DNA from: Oikopleura dioica
Taxonomy: Eukaryota > Chordata > Appendicularia > Copelata > Oikopleuridae
Assembly: GCA_907165135.1 (NCBI GenBank)
Contig: OU015569.1
Location: forward strand, 3,224,001 to 3,288,000
Length of the DNA stretch: 64,000 nt
Direction of reading: 5' to 3'
The notes beneath the pieces were generated by a model that saw only the letters and a list, made by a program, of their open reading frames with translations, made no database searches and was not told the DNA's origin. The number at the start of each line of letters is the position of its first letter. The first letter of the stretch is position 1. Below, piece after piece: positions 31,060 through 43,941 of this stretch. The translations under genes and the position numbers were made by a program.

Positions 31060-33098
31060 ATGAAAAATTTTAAGAGATCTAGCTCATGGCTTGCGACATT
31101 GCCGAAGAATTTTCAGGGATCAAATCCTGGTAAATCATTCAGGCTACATCAGTCTAGTTAACATTGATTCTCGATGAAAGTTAAATTCAGCAAAGCCACT
31201 GATAAGTGCACCAGACGAATTGAAAAGGAAAAAATACGACGCTTTGGTCGTTGGTGCTGGTCATAATGGGCTCATTGCAGCGACATATCTCGCGAAGAAA
31301 GGAAAAAAAGTCGCTGTGATCGAGAAGCGGCACATGATCGGTGGAGCAGCTGTGACTGAGGAACTACTTCCTGGGTTCCATTTTTCTCGGGCGAGTTATC
31401 TTATGGCTCTCCTCAGGCCAGAAATCATTCAAGAGCTCGATCTTGTCAAACATGGACTCAAGTGGTTTGTCAGAGAGCCTCATGCCTTTACTCCACTGAG
31501 AGATGATGATAGATTTTTGTTACTAGGTACTGGCTAATAATAAAAACTACATGTATCAATTTGAAAGGTTCTGATGCCAAAGCGAATTGTGATTCAATTG
31601 CGCAGTTTTCAAAGAAAGACGCAAAAATATATGACCAGTACAATAATGAAATGGAAAAACTCGGTAAATATGAGATAAGAACTTAAAAAAATTATAAAAT
31701 TAAAGCTGATGCTATCACACATCTCATGACAGCCATGCCTCCAGATGAGAGATCAAGGTTGGGGGAGAACATAAAAACCGGAAAGCAAATGTACAAAATG
31801 GGAAGAGAGCTTGATTGGGACTTTTCGCTTTTGCACAAAGTTGCGACCGCCCCAATGAGCAAGATTCTCGACCAGTGGTTTGACTCTGAGCCACTAAAAG
31901 CTTGCTTGGCGACTGATGCTGTTATCGGAGCAATGCTCAGTCCGCATACTCCTGGATCGGGTTATGTGTTACTTCATCACGTAATGGGAGGCGTCGAAGG
32001 ACACAAGGTGAGATTTCATTTAACTATTATACATAATTGATTAAATTCTCCGTGAAGTAGTAGACTGGGATTTAATTTAATCTGGAACATCATTTAGGGC
32101 GCTTGGGCATATGTTGAAGGCGGAATGGGAGGAGTATCACTAGCTATTGCTAAAGCACTCAAAGAAGCTGGCGGAGACATTTACACTGAAACACCAGTAT
32201 CTTCTATAAATGTCAGCAATGGCAAAGCCAACTCACTTACCTTACATGATGGGTCGATTGTAAGAAAATTCATACAAAGCAAAAAACAAATTTTCAAGGT
32301 TTCTGCGTCGAAGATTCTAGCAAATACAACTCCAAAAGTTACTTACGAGCATTTGATGTCTGAAAAAGATCTTCCGTCTGGATTTCTAAGTGATATAAAA
32401 GGCATTGACTACACATCTCCAGTGACGAAACTCAACATCGCTGTGGACAAATTACCATCTTTCAAATGCACGCCACACTCGGGAAATACCCCAGGCCCTC
32501 ATCATTTCACAACAATCCACATGAACTGTGAAAGTATGGCAGAAATAGACAGGTGATATCATATCTGACATATCAGTTTTTAAATTATGGTAGAGCGTAC
32601 ATGGAATGTGCGACAACAGGCCGACCATCGAGAAACCCGATCATCGAGATGACTATTCCATCTGTCCTGGACAAAACCCTTGCACCCGAAGGCTCCCACA
32701 CAATCGGGCTCTTCACTCAGTACTCGCCCATCACTTTTGACGGGAAGAAATGGACTGACGAGCAAAGAGAGAACTACACCGAGAGATTGTTTTCAGTCAT
32801 TGAAGATTATGCACCAGGCTTTAAAGATTCAGTTCTGGGTGTCGACGTCCTGGTAAAAATAACGCCATTTTATTGCTCTACCTTCTTTAAGACGCCGCAA
32901 GATATCGAGGAGCAAATCGGTCTTACAGGAGGAAACATTTTTCACGGTGCAATGGGTCTTGATCAGCTCTTCATAGGACGCCCCGGCTATCGATCCCCTA
33001 TTTCTGGGCTTTACTTGTGCGGATCTGGAGCGCATCCTGGAGGCGGAGTGATGGGACTCCCTGGGAAACATGCTGCTCTTGCTGCTCTTGCTGACTAG
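31060..33098 (+). CDS. PYROXD2: Pyridine nucleotide-disulphide oxidoreductase domain protein 2 (PYROXD2), 561 aa
   Basis: Eight exons (31060-31129, 31191-31526, 31568-31663, 31706-32007, 32098-32259, 32299-32552, 32594-32852, 32892-33098) sum to 562 codons; human PYROXD2 has 581 aa. The N-terminus ([18 protein letters not shown]) is basic and amphipathic, fitting mitochondrial import. The FAD-binding Rossmann motif [19 protein letters not shown] is at ~45, with [13 protein letters not shown] downstream. Further conserved blocks are [35 protein letters not shown] and the C-terminal FAD-contact [17 protein letters not shown]. The family is related to phytoene dehydrogenases (amine-oxidase superfamily); the substrate in animals is unsettled. 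Introns of 40-60 nt dominate. Confidence 0.93.
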
Positions 33099-33231
33099 TT
33101 CATTTAAATTTGCTGAAGGCGCATTGAATTGAAATTTATTCTCTTTGACGATTAATTGAAAAAGTAGTTTGTAGATCTTCGCGGTCTGAAATAATGTAGA
33201 TTTTTAACTAAAGCTAGAAATCATGTTTATA

Positions 33232-34179
33232 CTACATGAGACGATGCTGGTTAAGTTTTGCGGATTTCATGGCGTCGACCGCAACATAATTCGGGATTTG
33301 GGTTTCTTTGTTCGCGGAAACATCTTCAAGTAAAACGTTTATATGTTCTTCAACTCTGTATATAAAACTTAGTCAAAATTACCGTTTTTGAAAGGTCGGC
33401 GAGTCGACTGAACAGTTACATACTGCCCGATCGGGTTTGCATCTGACGTACTCTTAGAAGCGCGCATTTATTTATTCATTTTATGCTTATTGATAATTAC
33501 CTTTGATGTGTGTCGACGAGAGTGATCGTTTCTCGTATTGATGCGGTTCAGTAAAGCTGCTGGCTCTCCGTAACCTAAAACAACGAAAAATCTCATTAAC
33601 AATATTCTTTTTTTTTCTAAACTTACTTAAACTCTGTGAGCGTTTTCCTTGCAGCCTAGCAATGTCGAAGGGGCTAACATAAATAGGACTAGATAAGCCG
33701 CCGTATTTACTGGAGCTTGGCATGTTCACTCGTGGCGATGGCCTGGGAGGAATAGGCGGAGGAGTGTTGTTCCTGGCGCTGCTAAAGTTCGTCGGAGTTG
33801 CCGGTGTCGAGTCGAGATTCGTGTAGATTGTACTTATGAAGGTAAAAACTGCTTCATTTTAATCTTGTCGAAAGTAATAAAAAGTTTCTCCTTTCCTTGT
33901 GACACCTAAGTTTCCATCTGTGATGGATCTTCGAAAAGTAGGTTGCTTCTTTATTGAAGGTAGAGGAGCTGGCGAGGTTGATGCTGACAGAGACTTTGAC
34001 GATCTGTGTCTCTTTTTCTTGTTCTCGCTCTCTTTTGAACTTGACCCCCGAATTTTCTTAGTCAGAGTCGAAAAAAATGACTTTTCTTTATTTTGGGCTT
34101 CTCGTTCTTTTTTTCGCTCTGGGTTTTTCGCATCTATTTCTTCTTGTAGAACTGTTATTGCCTGTAGTATGCTGTTCAT
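33232..34179 (-). CDS. Basic Ser-rich protein with SH3-ligand motif, unrecognised
   Basis: The N-terminal exon (34179 down to about 33911) starts right after an acceptor (TTTTTAAG|ATG). It encodes a coiled start (ILQAITVLQEEIDAK) and a Lys/Ser-rich stretch (RKKEREAQNKEK, KESENKKKRHRSSKS). Further exons give a proline box (TPPPIPPRPSPR), SPIYVSPFDIARLQGKR and ANPIGQYVTVQSTRR. The C-terminus is IPNYVAVDAMKSAKLNQ before TAG 33232-33234. The first join can be made with a canonical GT...AG intron (VF.TFIST) or a GA...AG intron, so it is not settled. The PPPIPPR motif suggests an SH3-binding scaffold. No family recognised. Confidence 0.62.
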
Positions 34180-35484
34180 CTTAAAAAGAGTAAATTTAAA
34201 ATGTACTTCCTTCTTACAAAACCAGTTGGATCGAATGGGGATGAAAAAAATCTAGGTCTGTTCATGGTCCCTATTTTCAAATGCTCTTTTTTGTGGGTTA
34301 AAATTTTTCGATTTAGGCACGGGCAGGTCCTGATCTTATAATGGCAAAAAGTCGCACCGGATTAGATTGTAATTTTACGTACTTTGTAAATTAATCCTCA
34401 ACAATAAGCCGCATTGTACCTAAATCCTCCCAAAATAAACGAGCATAGATCGCCTAAAGTTCATTTTGATAACAAGTTTAGGTGAAATGCAAAATTCCGA
34501 ATTTCGGACTTTAAGTTACGTTCAGCCGACTCAAAAATTGCATATAATTTTATCTGAAATACCTGAGAAGCCATGAGCTTGCGCTCGAGTTTCTGGTCAT
34601 TTTTGTGTGTCATGGTTCCTCTCACTCAACTGATGAAAAAATGATCTTGAAGAAGCGCCACAAATCTCCGTCCAAGGCCACTAAATCAATAATCCAGCTT
34701 CAAATGCTCTGAAATATTTCCTCTGACAACCCGTTGCGTAAATTGAGACTCATCAATTTCAAGTAAATCTTTAAAATGCTAGAATATATTCTAAATCAGA
34801 TGTCTACATGCATTTAAAATAGATCTAGGGGAATCAACCCAAACCATGACCCGAACCAAGCCTATGTTAGGGCTACGCCAAAGGTTGGGGTCGAACCCTG
34901 ACATAAATTTTCTCCTTGATTTTTATTCCCAAATTATAGTTGACATTTATTTACATCCCCTCATCCCGAGTCAGGAGGGTCCAATCTTATAACCGGTCTT
35001 GGACTGTCAAGAGTAAGACTGTCAACAAAAAAGCCCAGAAGAGATTCGGCGAAGAATCAACGAGTTTAGTCGCCAAAAGAATATGAAGGCAGCTCTTCTA
35101 CTGATGATGGAGAACTGTATGTGTTTTGATATGAAATGACACTTGGTGAATACTAATAAATATCCTAGCTAACAGCTAGAATCGACAGTCGAACCACAAA
35201 GGGGTTATCCTCTATGATTTTTCAATGATTCATGAACCATGATGAGGAATACCTTGTTTTTTGTACTCAATTATAGTCTATAATTTATAGAAAGAAAACA
35301 TTGAAGATTGAAGAAGTGAATTTAAATCAATAGATTTTTGTGTATAGATCAGAGAGTGCGCTGCAATTCATGAAGTATACGTCATTCTGATACTTTTTAC
35401 CAACTCTGGTATAGATATTATACCAGTAGGTAAGAAAGTTTTAATGGTTTTAGGCTAAAACTTTTAGCGAAGTCTGTTGGAGTC
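34180..35484. other. 1.3 kb without a supported gene
   Basis: AT-rich sequence. A small hairpin at about 34862-34908 (TATGTTAGGG ... CCCTGACATA) contains a GGTCGAACC loop that looks tRNA-like but lacks the other arms. No exon pattern seen. Confidence 0.4.
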
Positions 35485-36161
35485 GGTTACACGACGTTTT
35501 CAGCATACCGACATTTTCAGCAACCGACGTTTTCAGCAAACCGACGAATTCAGCAGCGCTGAAAATGTCGGTATGCTGAAAACGTCGGTTTGCTGAAAAC
35601 GCCGTTTTTCACCTGAAAACGCGTGGGCGTTTGCAGTGACGAAATTTTCTAACCAAATGGATCTAAAGACGACGTTCTCGGAATTTTATTGGCTAATTAA
35701 AAGTTTAAAAGCATTTCTAAATGAGTCATTAGAAATTCATTATTTTGAAAAAGTAATAAGAAAAAGCCAAATATCTTTTTTAATACATAATTATCATAAT
35801 AATCATAGTCACCAGTTAGTTAACAGTATTAACGTATTATTCAGTTTCGTGAATATGCTGTTAAAAGATTGAAAATAATGATAAATCAATATTTAAAGGA
35901 GAAAAATAACAATTTTATTAAATATAATCTTTTGTAACTGACTAATTAATATTCAATCGATTTTATGTTATTTTACTATTTACGGGAATATCTTTTTCAG
36001 ATGAAATTTGATAAAATGGTTGCCTCTCTAAACGCCCACGCGTTTTCAGGTGAAAAACGACGTTTTCAGCAAACCGACGTTTTCAGCAAACCGACGAATT
36101 CAGCAGCGCTGAAAATGTCGATATGCTGAAAACGTGGGTATGCTGAAAACGTCGTGTAACC
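35485..36161. mobile_element. 677-bp foldback element with 9-bp target duplication
   Basis: Ends GGTTACACGACGTTTTCAGC and its inverse are flanked by exact GTTGGAGTC copies (35476-35484, 36162-36170). Each ~145-bp arm is itself a hairpin built from CGACGTTTTCAGCA and TGCTGAAAACGTCG units around GCAGCGCTG. The middle (35640-36025) is AT-rich with no convincing gene. Long composite arms plus a 9-bp duplication fit a Mutator/foldback-type non-autonomous element. Confidence 0.88.
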
Positions 36162-36704
36162 GTTGGAGTCATTGTTTTTGTGGCTTCAAAAATAGACAGC
36201 ACACCAAAGCATCGGTTATATAATACGAATGGCGAGTGCTCATTGGTCGGTTCTTTTGAAGCGCGTTTCGTAGCGAAAATGTCCCATTTCACTTTTTCGA
36301 AGAGTAGAATCGCTTTCATCCTTTTTGAATTCCTTACAAGAGCTCAGCGCAGCAGCCAGACGACTTTTTAGTGAAAAAGAGGCACTTTCAGTTCGAGAAA
36401 AATGACCAAAATTGACGCAACAGGCTGGCGATTCGCGAAAAACGCGAACTCTCAAATCTTCCCTTTTTTGAGCCAACTTGTTACGTAACAACATCAGTTC
36501 GGACTTTCCTGTTAGATGATATTTACGATACGTTTTTTCTACCGATGTTTTATGAAAATTAGCATCTAAATCCGGATTTGACTAATATCTAGCGTAATTA
36601 TTTGTATTTAGTATCCTCGAATAAAAATAGGAATAACTTCCTTCGCAACTGAATATTCCCATATCACTCATTAATTTCAATTGTTAAGAATTTATTGCTT
36701 CAGA

Positions 36705-37369
36705 ATGTTTCGTCTTACAAATAAAGGCAGCCAGTCGCGTAAAAACCACAAAATCATAAATCAAACGACAAAAATATCGGAATCGGATCAAGCTATTCCA
36801 AAAAGCTCCCTCCAGCTTCAGATGGAAAAGCAAAGGTGAATGATTGAGCTGAATCGAGAGAGCTTTAACTTAGAATTAATGAAAGCTGGGGGTTTCCCTC
36901 AAGCGTATAATTCCGAAATTATCGGATAAGCCATTCACGAGTGCCATTTCGTAAATGATATTTTCCATAGGGAACTAGAAGAAAAGGCAAGGATAGAAGC
37001 AGAAGAAGCCAATCGAAAAATGCTAGAGCTGCAAGAACAGAAGAAAGCAGCCGCAGCGGCTGCCGTTCCAGTGGCTCCTGCTCAAGTCCCAACGTCGCCA
37101 GAATACTCGCTGAGTGATATGGAAGCTTACATTGCGAAGATGACAGAATACGTGAAACATATGCAAATGCTCGAACAAAGAAATTTGCTTTTGGAGAAGG
37201 AGAACTCAAGAATCCAAGAGGTAGATTCTATTTGAATCTTTCATTTGAAATTTTTAAACTTGCTTTTTAGGAAAATAATAATCTTCGACGCGAAATGGCC
37301 GAGCGTGTTCACATAAAGCCTGGCATCATCACAGCTCAAATTCAGAAGTCATTTCCGAATTACCAATAA
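36705..37369 (+). CDS. Coiled-coil protein, unrecognised, 159 aa
   Basis: Three exons (36705-36835, 36971-37220, 37271-37369) sum to 160 codons. The ATG follows CTTCAG|A, an acceptor context. A Ser/Lys-rich head is followed by a heptad-like charged helix (KQRELEEKARIEAEEANRK). An Ala/Pro linker (AAAAAAVPVAPAQVP) and a second long coiled coil (MEAYIAKMTEYVKHMQMLE ... LLLEKENSRIQE) follow. The tail ends ITAQIQKSFPNYQ. It could be a short cytoskeletal or centrosomal adaptor. No family recognised. Confidence 0.7.
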
Positions 37370-39780
37370 CTTCCGTAAAAGAGTTAGTATCTTCCCTCGT
37401 GATATCCCATCCACCCAAATATATGTTCACTTTACCAAAAGACCACATTACTTGCATTTTTGAAGGTTGAGAACTTTTCTCCCTGCCTTCTTGGCAATCA
37501 TGCTATTATTAAACTTTCCTTTATTCTTTGCGTTACTGCATATTCAATTCCATTTTTCACGTTCTTCCGCCCCAAAAAATGCCAACGTTGGTTAACTTCA
37601 AATTTGGTGTTTTTTGCTGCGATGCTTTCTTCTCGGAGCGTAAAAAATGGACATCATCAACCATCTCTTTTCCTTCTCATCCCTCAACCAGTCTGCTTTC
37701 ATTTTCTACAGCATCGTCGTTCGTGAAACCACAGTAGCAGTAGCAATAAAGATCATTCATGATCACGAGGCATCAGAATTCAAAGCTCCAATGCTTCCTT
37801 AAAAAACGGCGCGTTCTGCACTTCATCAGTCAGAAGTTTTCGTCTATTTAACGCCGACACGAATACCGACCAATTAATTGGTACAACGCCCTTTAATGCC
37901 ATTCCGACACTTTTGGAAATCTGCATATTTACTCATATTTACGTAATGATATGAGTTTAATATGGGGATAAAATTAAAGCTAAGCGTCTGAGAATTATTT
38001 ATCTATATCATTTATACAGTAGACTAATCAGTTTCATTGTGATAAAGGGGTAAAAGGGGCATACCAATTAATTGGTACGATCTGCGTTCAACGTTGAAAA
38101 AATTTTATGCGTTCCGAAATAAATTCTTCTCAAATTGAAGTTTAAAATTTCATTTTTTGGCTGTTACTTAATATAAAAAATATTGCTGACGATTCAAAGT
38201 CCGTTTTTTTCTCTTCTAAGTTATGCTGTTATCTCTCATCAAACTGTTTGCTGAGTATTTCCATTCAATTATTATCGGTGACGGTATTTTGTTTTTTTTT
38301 CCTGTGAGAACTTCCTATTCAAAGTTTGTCCCATTTTTCAGTAAATAAATTTACCTTTCAAAAACAAGGCTCTTCATTTTTTTAATACGAAATGAAGCTA
38401 AGTGTCTTTATTATTCTAGCCTAGGACTTTGAAATTTTTTTCTTGAAATCATAGAAGAGAATCTTGCCTTGCCTCACAAAATTCGCGAAAGAAGGCAAAG
38501 AGAGATCGAGCCGATATTCCTGCCAGACGAAAACTAAAAGGGGCTTTAGGCATGTTTTGATCATTTATATTTTAGTAACTGATAAAACAACAAGACAGCT
38601 AATTTGACAGAAATGATCATTTTATTTCTTTTTGACAGAAAAGATCGCGAATTATGAACGTTGACTGTACAAATATATAATTAAGGGCGGTGTGTGTGTT
38701 TGATGGGCTGATCAATGGAATTAGGGTCGATGGACTAAGGTATCCAACTGATCTGTTTGTAAGTTGCGCTTATCGCAAGGATGGAACTGAGACCTTTAAA
38801 CGCGCTTCCTTCTATGCGAGAAGGCGTCTCCTTCGTATCCTTGGTGTGATAAAGGTGTCGCGGATCTACAGGTGTCTATTCATCCTATAATCACAGAGCA
38901 TCCAGTGAAGAACACTGAAGACTCGAAGAGCGTAGAATGCAAATCACCTTAGATAAATAGACGCTTACTGTACAAGTAGATGAGAGAATGTGTACTTGGC
39001 TGTGTAGAATGGAGAGAAATAAAGAGAGGAGCTTTTGCTCCCATTCGCAGTATTTAAAAATCATGAAGATTGGTCTGTTTGATTCGGCAAAGACACTTTA
39101 GGAGATACTTCTTGGAGAGTGGCTTCACGCGGAACCAACTCATGCGGTCCAGGGTCTTCTGATCGGAAGGCCAGAGGTAGAAGGGTCCCGAGTGTCGGAT
39201 TGCCGGAGGTCTGAAGGAAATAGTGAGCAATGGCGGAATTAATAGCTCGCTATTAGTAGCGAAAGCGCGTGTTGCTGCTATGATGTAAGCTGGTACGCTA
39301 CAGCACCAGCCCGCGCGGTGCGCCTTCTAAAGCGCCAAATGGTGTAGTAGCGATGGAACATTTGTTGAACCATGTTCAATCATTATGCTATTAGGGCGCA
39401 TCTTGGCGCAGGGTGGTGTGGTACCCACCAGCACCGCTTGGCGCATTACAGCACCAATTTAGAAAGCCAGAAGCCGTGGAGGCTTTAATTTTTAGGCTCT
39501 GAACGCGGGGAGTAATTGGCGCGCCGCTGGTAGGCCTAGCAATTTTGCAATCGGCGTGCACATGTGTTTATCTCGCTCTACGAAATTCGCGAGGCTTAAT
39601 TTTTCAGCGTCTAACTGGGCGCATTTTTTTTGGTGGAACGCGTACTAGACCCCTGCGCGCGGTCTAGTGAGCTCTACTCCACCGCCAGCAGTGGTGTTTA
39701 GAACGTCACTGAGACTTGGTGGCGAATGTCACTTGACATGAACCTCTTACCACATAATATTCACTGTTCAATAAGGGGCT
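37370..39780. other. 2.4 kb without a supported gene; scattered repeats
   Basis: The 14-bp palindrome ACCAATTAATTGGT occurs near 37869 and again near 38062 with inverted flanking similarity (GCCC(C)TTT). At 38.9-39.5 kb the sequence becomes GC-richer with repeated GGCGC and CAGCACCA motifs in both orientations. No exon joining to the DUF3504 gene could be found, although that gene appears to lack its usual C-terminal end. No tRNA-like promoter was identified. Confidence 0.4.
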
Positions 39781-41858
39781 TTACCTCTTTTCTAGGTAGT
39801 AGTCGAGAATTCGGACGGGGCATCGTTCTGGCTTCGCCAGGTTGGGAACAATCTCGCCACGCTTTGCATTGCCACGCGAATCTTTGTAGCGGTATATCTC
39901 TAGCAACTGAGTTGGGTTGCTTGGGTTGAAAATTTTCACTTTCTCAAAGTCGGACATCTCCATATCACTAGAAACAAAGAGTTAATAAATCTTGCACGTT
40001 CACATTTTCGAGTTTCGATTTTTGGGTTTGTGATTTGATTGTTTTGACGAATAAACAAACCGATGAGCCTGGGATGAACGAATTTTTAGATGCTTGACGA
40101 TGATCATAACGAGCGTCTGCGTAAGAGCCTCAGGCGAGTGGTAACCAAGTTCTCCTGATTGCCAGAGCGTTTCTTCATCTGATCTTGGAGTTGGCTGTAT
40201 CACAACTGTTTTCACGGAACAGTCCATCGCCTCATTCATGGCCTTAATTTTGTGTAAAAATACCAAAGACGTCAAAGGAAAAAAACATATTCGTCGATTT
40301 TTGATACAATACCTCGAGAAAAACAACAAATTTCTCATTTCGAAGAATATCAACTTGTCGACCAGTCTCCTTGAGAACTTTTTGGAGAGAAAATGCAAAC
40401 GCAGTGATGCTATCGATTTGGTAGGCTTCTCCGGAGTCTTTTCGAATCTCTCTGATGAAGTTGCTCATCCATCTAAATTATATGTTAGTTTTGTCAATTT
40501 CATTTCAGTGATAACAAAATATAATTTCTTCGTTTCAGTTTTCCTAAATATAAATTTTAGCTTACTTGACAAGGTCCTCAGTGTTATCCAAAGTCAAGAA
40601 GTCTTGTGGCGCTTGATCGTTGATGTCTGATTTGATAGTCAAACCAGGCAAATTACCGGCGTTTCTCTTCTTAGCCCATGACTCCCACTTTCTAAGGGTC
40701 CATCGGCACTGCTTGCAAGTAATCTGTGTTTTGCCATTCTGATCCTTAGTGATGACTCCTGTGCCGACGCCGCTAAACTGCGCTGGACCGATTTCTGCAT
40801 CCGGCTCGATATCGAGATTGTCTCCTGGTGGGAGATCGTCTTCATCTTCATCAGCATCACCCTCGACGTCAATGTCAAATTCGCCGTTCTCGCGTGCAGC
40901 TCGTTTTCTCTTTAGTTTTTCCATTCGCTTGATGATCCACTGCGGCTTTATTTGATGTGTTGGCGCCGGAGTTTCAATAACAGTGTTGGCAGCGTTAGGG
41001 TCAATGATACCCGCTTCATGTTCGGAGCTAGAATCTCCATTTCCTGACTCATGACCGGAATCGCTCTGGTGCGATGGAACTCGTCCGTCCATGCCCGGGA
41101 TCTTCTCTTTGATTTGGTTTTGCTGCGCTCGAAGAAGAATCGAGTACATCGCATCGCTCCAGTATCTATTGACGGGCTGGTTCTGGCCGACCATACCTGG
41201 TCTCAATCCTGGTGGAATTTGCACCTGATTTTGTGCCTGTTGAGCCTGCTGTTGCTGATACTGATGATATTGGTTGTTAACCATTTGTTCGTGAGCTTGC
41301 TGTTGAAGCCGGTTGAAATACAAATTCTGCTGAATGTTTTGTTGGAGTTGGAATACAGCTGGCTGTTGTTGGGAAAGTGCTTGTACTTCTTCTTTTGCTT
41401 CAGAAGCTGAGGAGCTGGCGAGGATATCGGATATTCCGTGCTTGACCCTCTTCGAGTTTGATGATGGTTCTGACTTGCTGGAGCATTCGGAATCCATAGA
41501 GCGCTTTCGGGAATCTTCATCTGTTGTGGCAGGGAAGAAGAGCCAGGCTCAAGCTTGATGCCAAGCTCATCTGTGAACTCTTCGATGACCTTTTCAATCT
41601 CGCCCTGTCTCTCCTTGATGTACATAGCTGTTTTTCGAACAACTTGTTGAAGATGGCGCATTTCTCTAACAACGCGGTCTGCCGTTTCAGCGAATTTCGG
41701 ATGCGAGCGCGCCTGCATCAGCTCCAGAGGCATTATCTGTCGTTTGTTGAGCTCATTGGTGAACGCCTGGTAGACATCCTGGTCTTCCTGCTCACAGGAT
41801 GAATTGTGAAAGTTGAGCATTTGCTCAGTGGCTACTGTTAACGTCTCCAGCTTGACTG
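39781..41858 (-). CDS. DUF3504 (Crypton-derived) protein of QRICH1/ZMYM type
   Basis: Exons run from about 41858 (or a 5' exon beginning 42277) to TAA 39781-39783. In order: an N-terminal helix region (KFAETADRVVREMRHLQQVV); a Gln-rich tract (residues ~130-190); a basic segment (RMEKLKRKRAAREN); an acidic stretch (EGDADEDEDDLPPG); a CxxC-containing segment (TCKQCRWTLRKWESWAKKR); and the DUF3504 domain (WMSNFIREIRKDSGEAYQ, GYHSPEALTQTLV, HLKIRSSQAHR, CPVRILDYYLEK). This domain descends from Crypton tyrosine recombinases and is found in QRICH1, ZMYM and KCTD1 proteins, which are nuclear. One intron (41521-41561) is a 41-nt GC...AG intron. The frame stops at YLEKR, where relatives carry another ~50 residues, so the end may be truncated or an exon missed. 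Confidence 0.82.
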
Positions 41859-43941
41859 ATTTTTAAAAAAAGGTAGTATAAAAATGGTCTCTAGAATTTT
41901 AGATTATATTACTTCTCTATTTTCGAAAAATATTTTATGTTCTGATGGTCGAATTCAGAGAAATATGCTTCTGAGAAGGTTTGCGCGCTCCGCGCAGATG
42001 CGCGTTTAGAAACAACGCCACCTAGCCAGTCTTCTTGATTGAGCGCCGCGCGCCATCGCGTAACGCGGTACTTGGTGCTGATGTAATTGTAAAGGACTCT
42101 ATTTAGAAGACATTTCTCTACATGCCATTTTCCCTCGGCAATAAGAATATTTGCAAGGAATTCAAGGAATTCAAATTTTAAAGGACCGACCGTTCTTTTT
42201 GACGATTTTCGGGGATCAATTTTTGACTTTTGAAAATTTTCTTTGCCTGTTCTCACGAAATTAAATGACGACTCCAATCAAAATTTGCCCCATTTTTCGT
42301 GTGGGACGCAGTATTGAACCCCTTTAGATATCATCACAATTCTTATCTGGTAACCTTTATACAAGTCTAAACTATATTTCGAGCAATTATTACCTAACGT
42401 CATGAAATCCATAAAAAGAGCGGGATCATTTTTTTTCTTTCTGGTTCCCTTCGGCTATTATCTGGCTAAATAATTGGCCAAAAATATTTTTAAAATCTTA
42501 AAGGTATTAACCCAAAACCGATGTTTGAGAAAGTCATTCCAATATGAGGGGGGAGGGCGTTTCATAATTCCTTTATTATGGAAAGTAAAGAAAATCTATG
42601 TCATCAATAACTTTTAAGGTTTCCTTATTAATTTTCATGAGCAGTTATTTTTGCATGACGATTTTTGCCATTTTATGTGAGAGATTCAACTGTTTTCTGT
42701 TTTATTTTCGGATATGATACGTACACTGGTTAGGTTACACTGATACAGGCATATGGTTAGGGAAAGGGTTACAGAGAAGCTAGGCTACGAGAAAATGTTG
42801 TCATATTATGCATTCGTATGAAAAATAAAATGTTAAAGTAATAATGAGTTATCTTGTGTACGGTTCACTGAATTAATCGCTTCTCGTTTTAGAAAGGCAA
42901 AAAGTTATGTCACTAAGGAGAGGCCGCAGCACCACCAAGATGTTACTACACCATGAGACACCACACTAGCTAGGGCTACGTTCACTTCGTGAATTATTTG
43001 GCAATCCGTCGAACACCTCCTCCACGCTGTCTTCTTACGATTTTGCCTTTTTAAACGAGCCGCCATAGTAATAATCATCATAACCTATCAAATAAATTCC
43101 ATTTTAGAATAAGATAAAAGCAACTCTAGTGTGCAAAAATTCTATTCGATTTTTCAATAGAGCAAGTATTAGTAATTGACTTTTACTAAAAGTCGCCGAC
43201 AATAATCGCAAAGAAGTATGTTACATACAGCTTCAGCTCAAGTATCATGTAGAGCTTATATGAAACTACTTTGGTAGAACTATTATTTTTACAATTTGTT
43301 GAAAGACCTGAAAATTGTGAGTTAAATCGAATCCCATAAAAGATTATCTTCATTAGTATGCATAATTACGAAAATTGTATTTTAATCTGAGAGAACTCAA
43401 ATTTTTGAATAAAACACTATCTTCGAGAGGGTGCGGAGCAGATGCGATGAATTTCCACATCGTAATCGCTATAATCAGCATCAATCTTTCATTTCAATCT
43501 AATAAGACTCTCATTCTATGATATTTCAAGCTTTGGCTTGTGATCGTTCGGTTTTGGATATTACGGTAGCCGCTAGAAATATTCGAAACGCATTTGGCCC
43601 GCCGCCAACTTCTGACATTTTCCTTGAATCGCTGCCAATTTTCTCGGAAAAAAGGGATACCACCCTTATCGCTTTACTTTGCGATAGCTGCAGGGAAAAA
43701 CATTTGAAATTTTGAAAGTAATTAAATAATTTTTATTATCATTGTGCGAAGTCTTCTTATTACATTAATAGAACAAAAATAAATTAAATATATCAACTTT
43801 TATTAAATAAAATTCGTTTCTGTTCAAATAATTATTGGTTTATTGGGATTTCTAGAGCAAGATAACGAGAATTAAAAGATTGACTTTTCCCAGCGTGGGA
43901 ATTTAATTCAAAGAAGAGCGAAACCTGAAGATAATCAGTGA
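41859..43941. other. 2.1 kb upstream of the DUF3504 gene
   Basis: A 122-codon minus ORF (42277-41909) may contain the 5' exon of the DUF3504 gene. A donor at CTAG|GTGGCG (about 42025) joins in phase to the acceptor at 41859 (AAATCAG), giving ...EDWL-V-KLETL. The rest, including a 65-codon + ORF at 43518, is AT-rich with no support. Confidence 0.45.

Noticed and set aside
34862-34908. Possible tRNA (GGTCGAACC loop)
   Set aside because: Only one hairpin is present; no acceptor stem, D arm or anticodon arm can be built.
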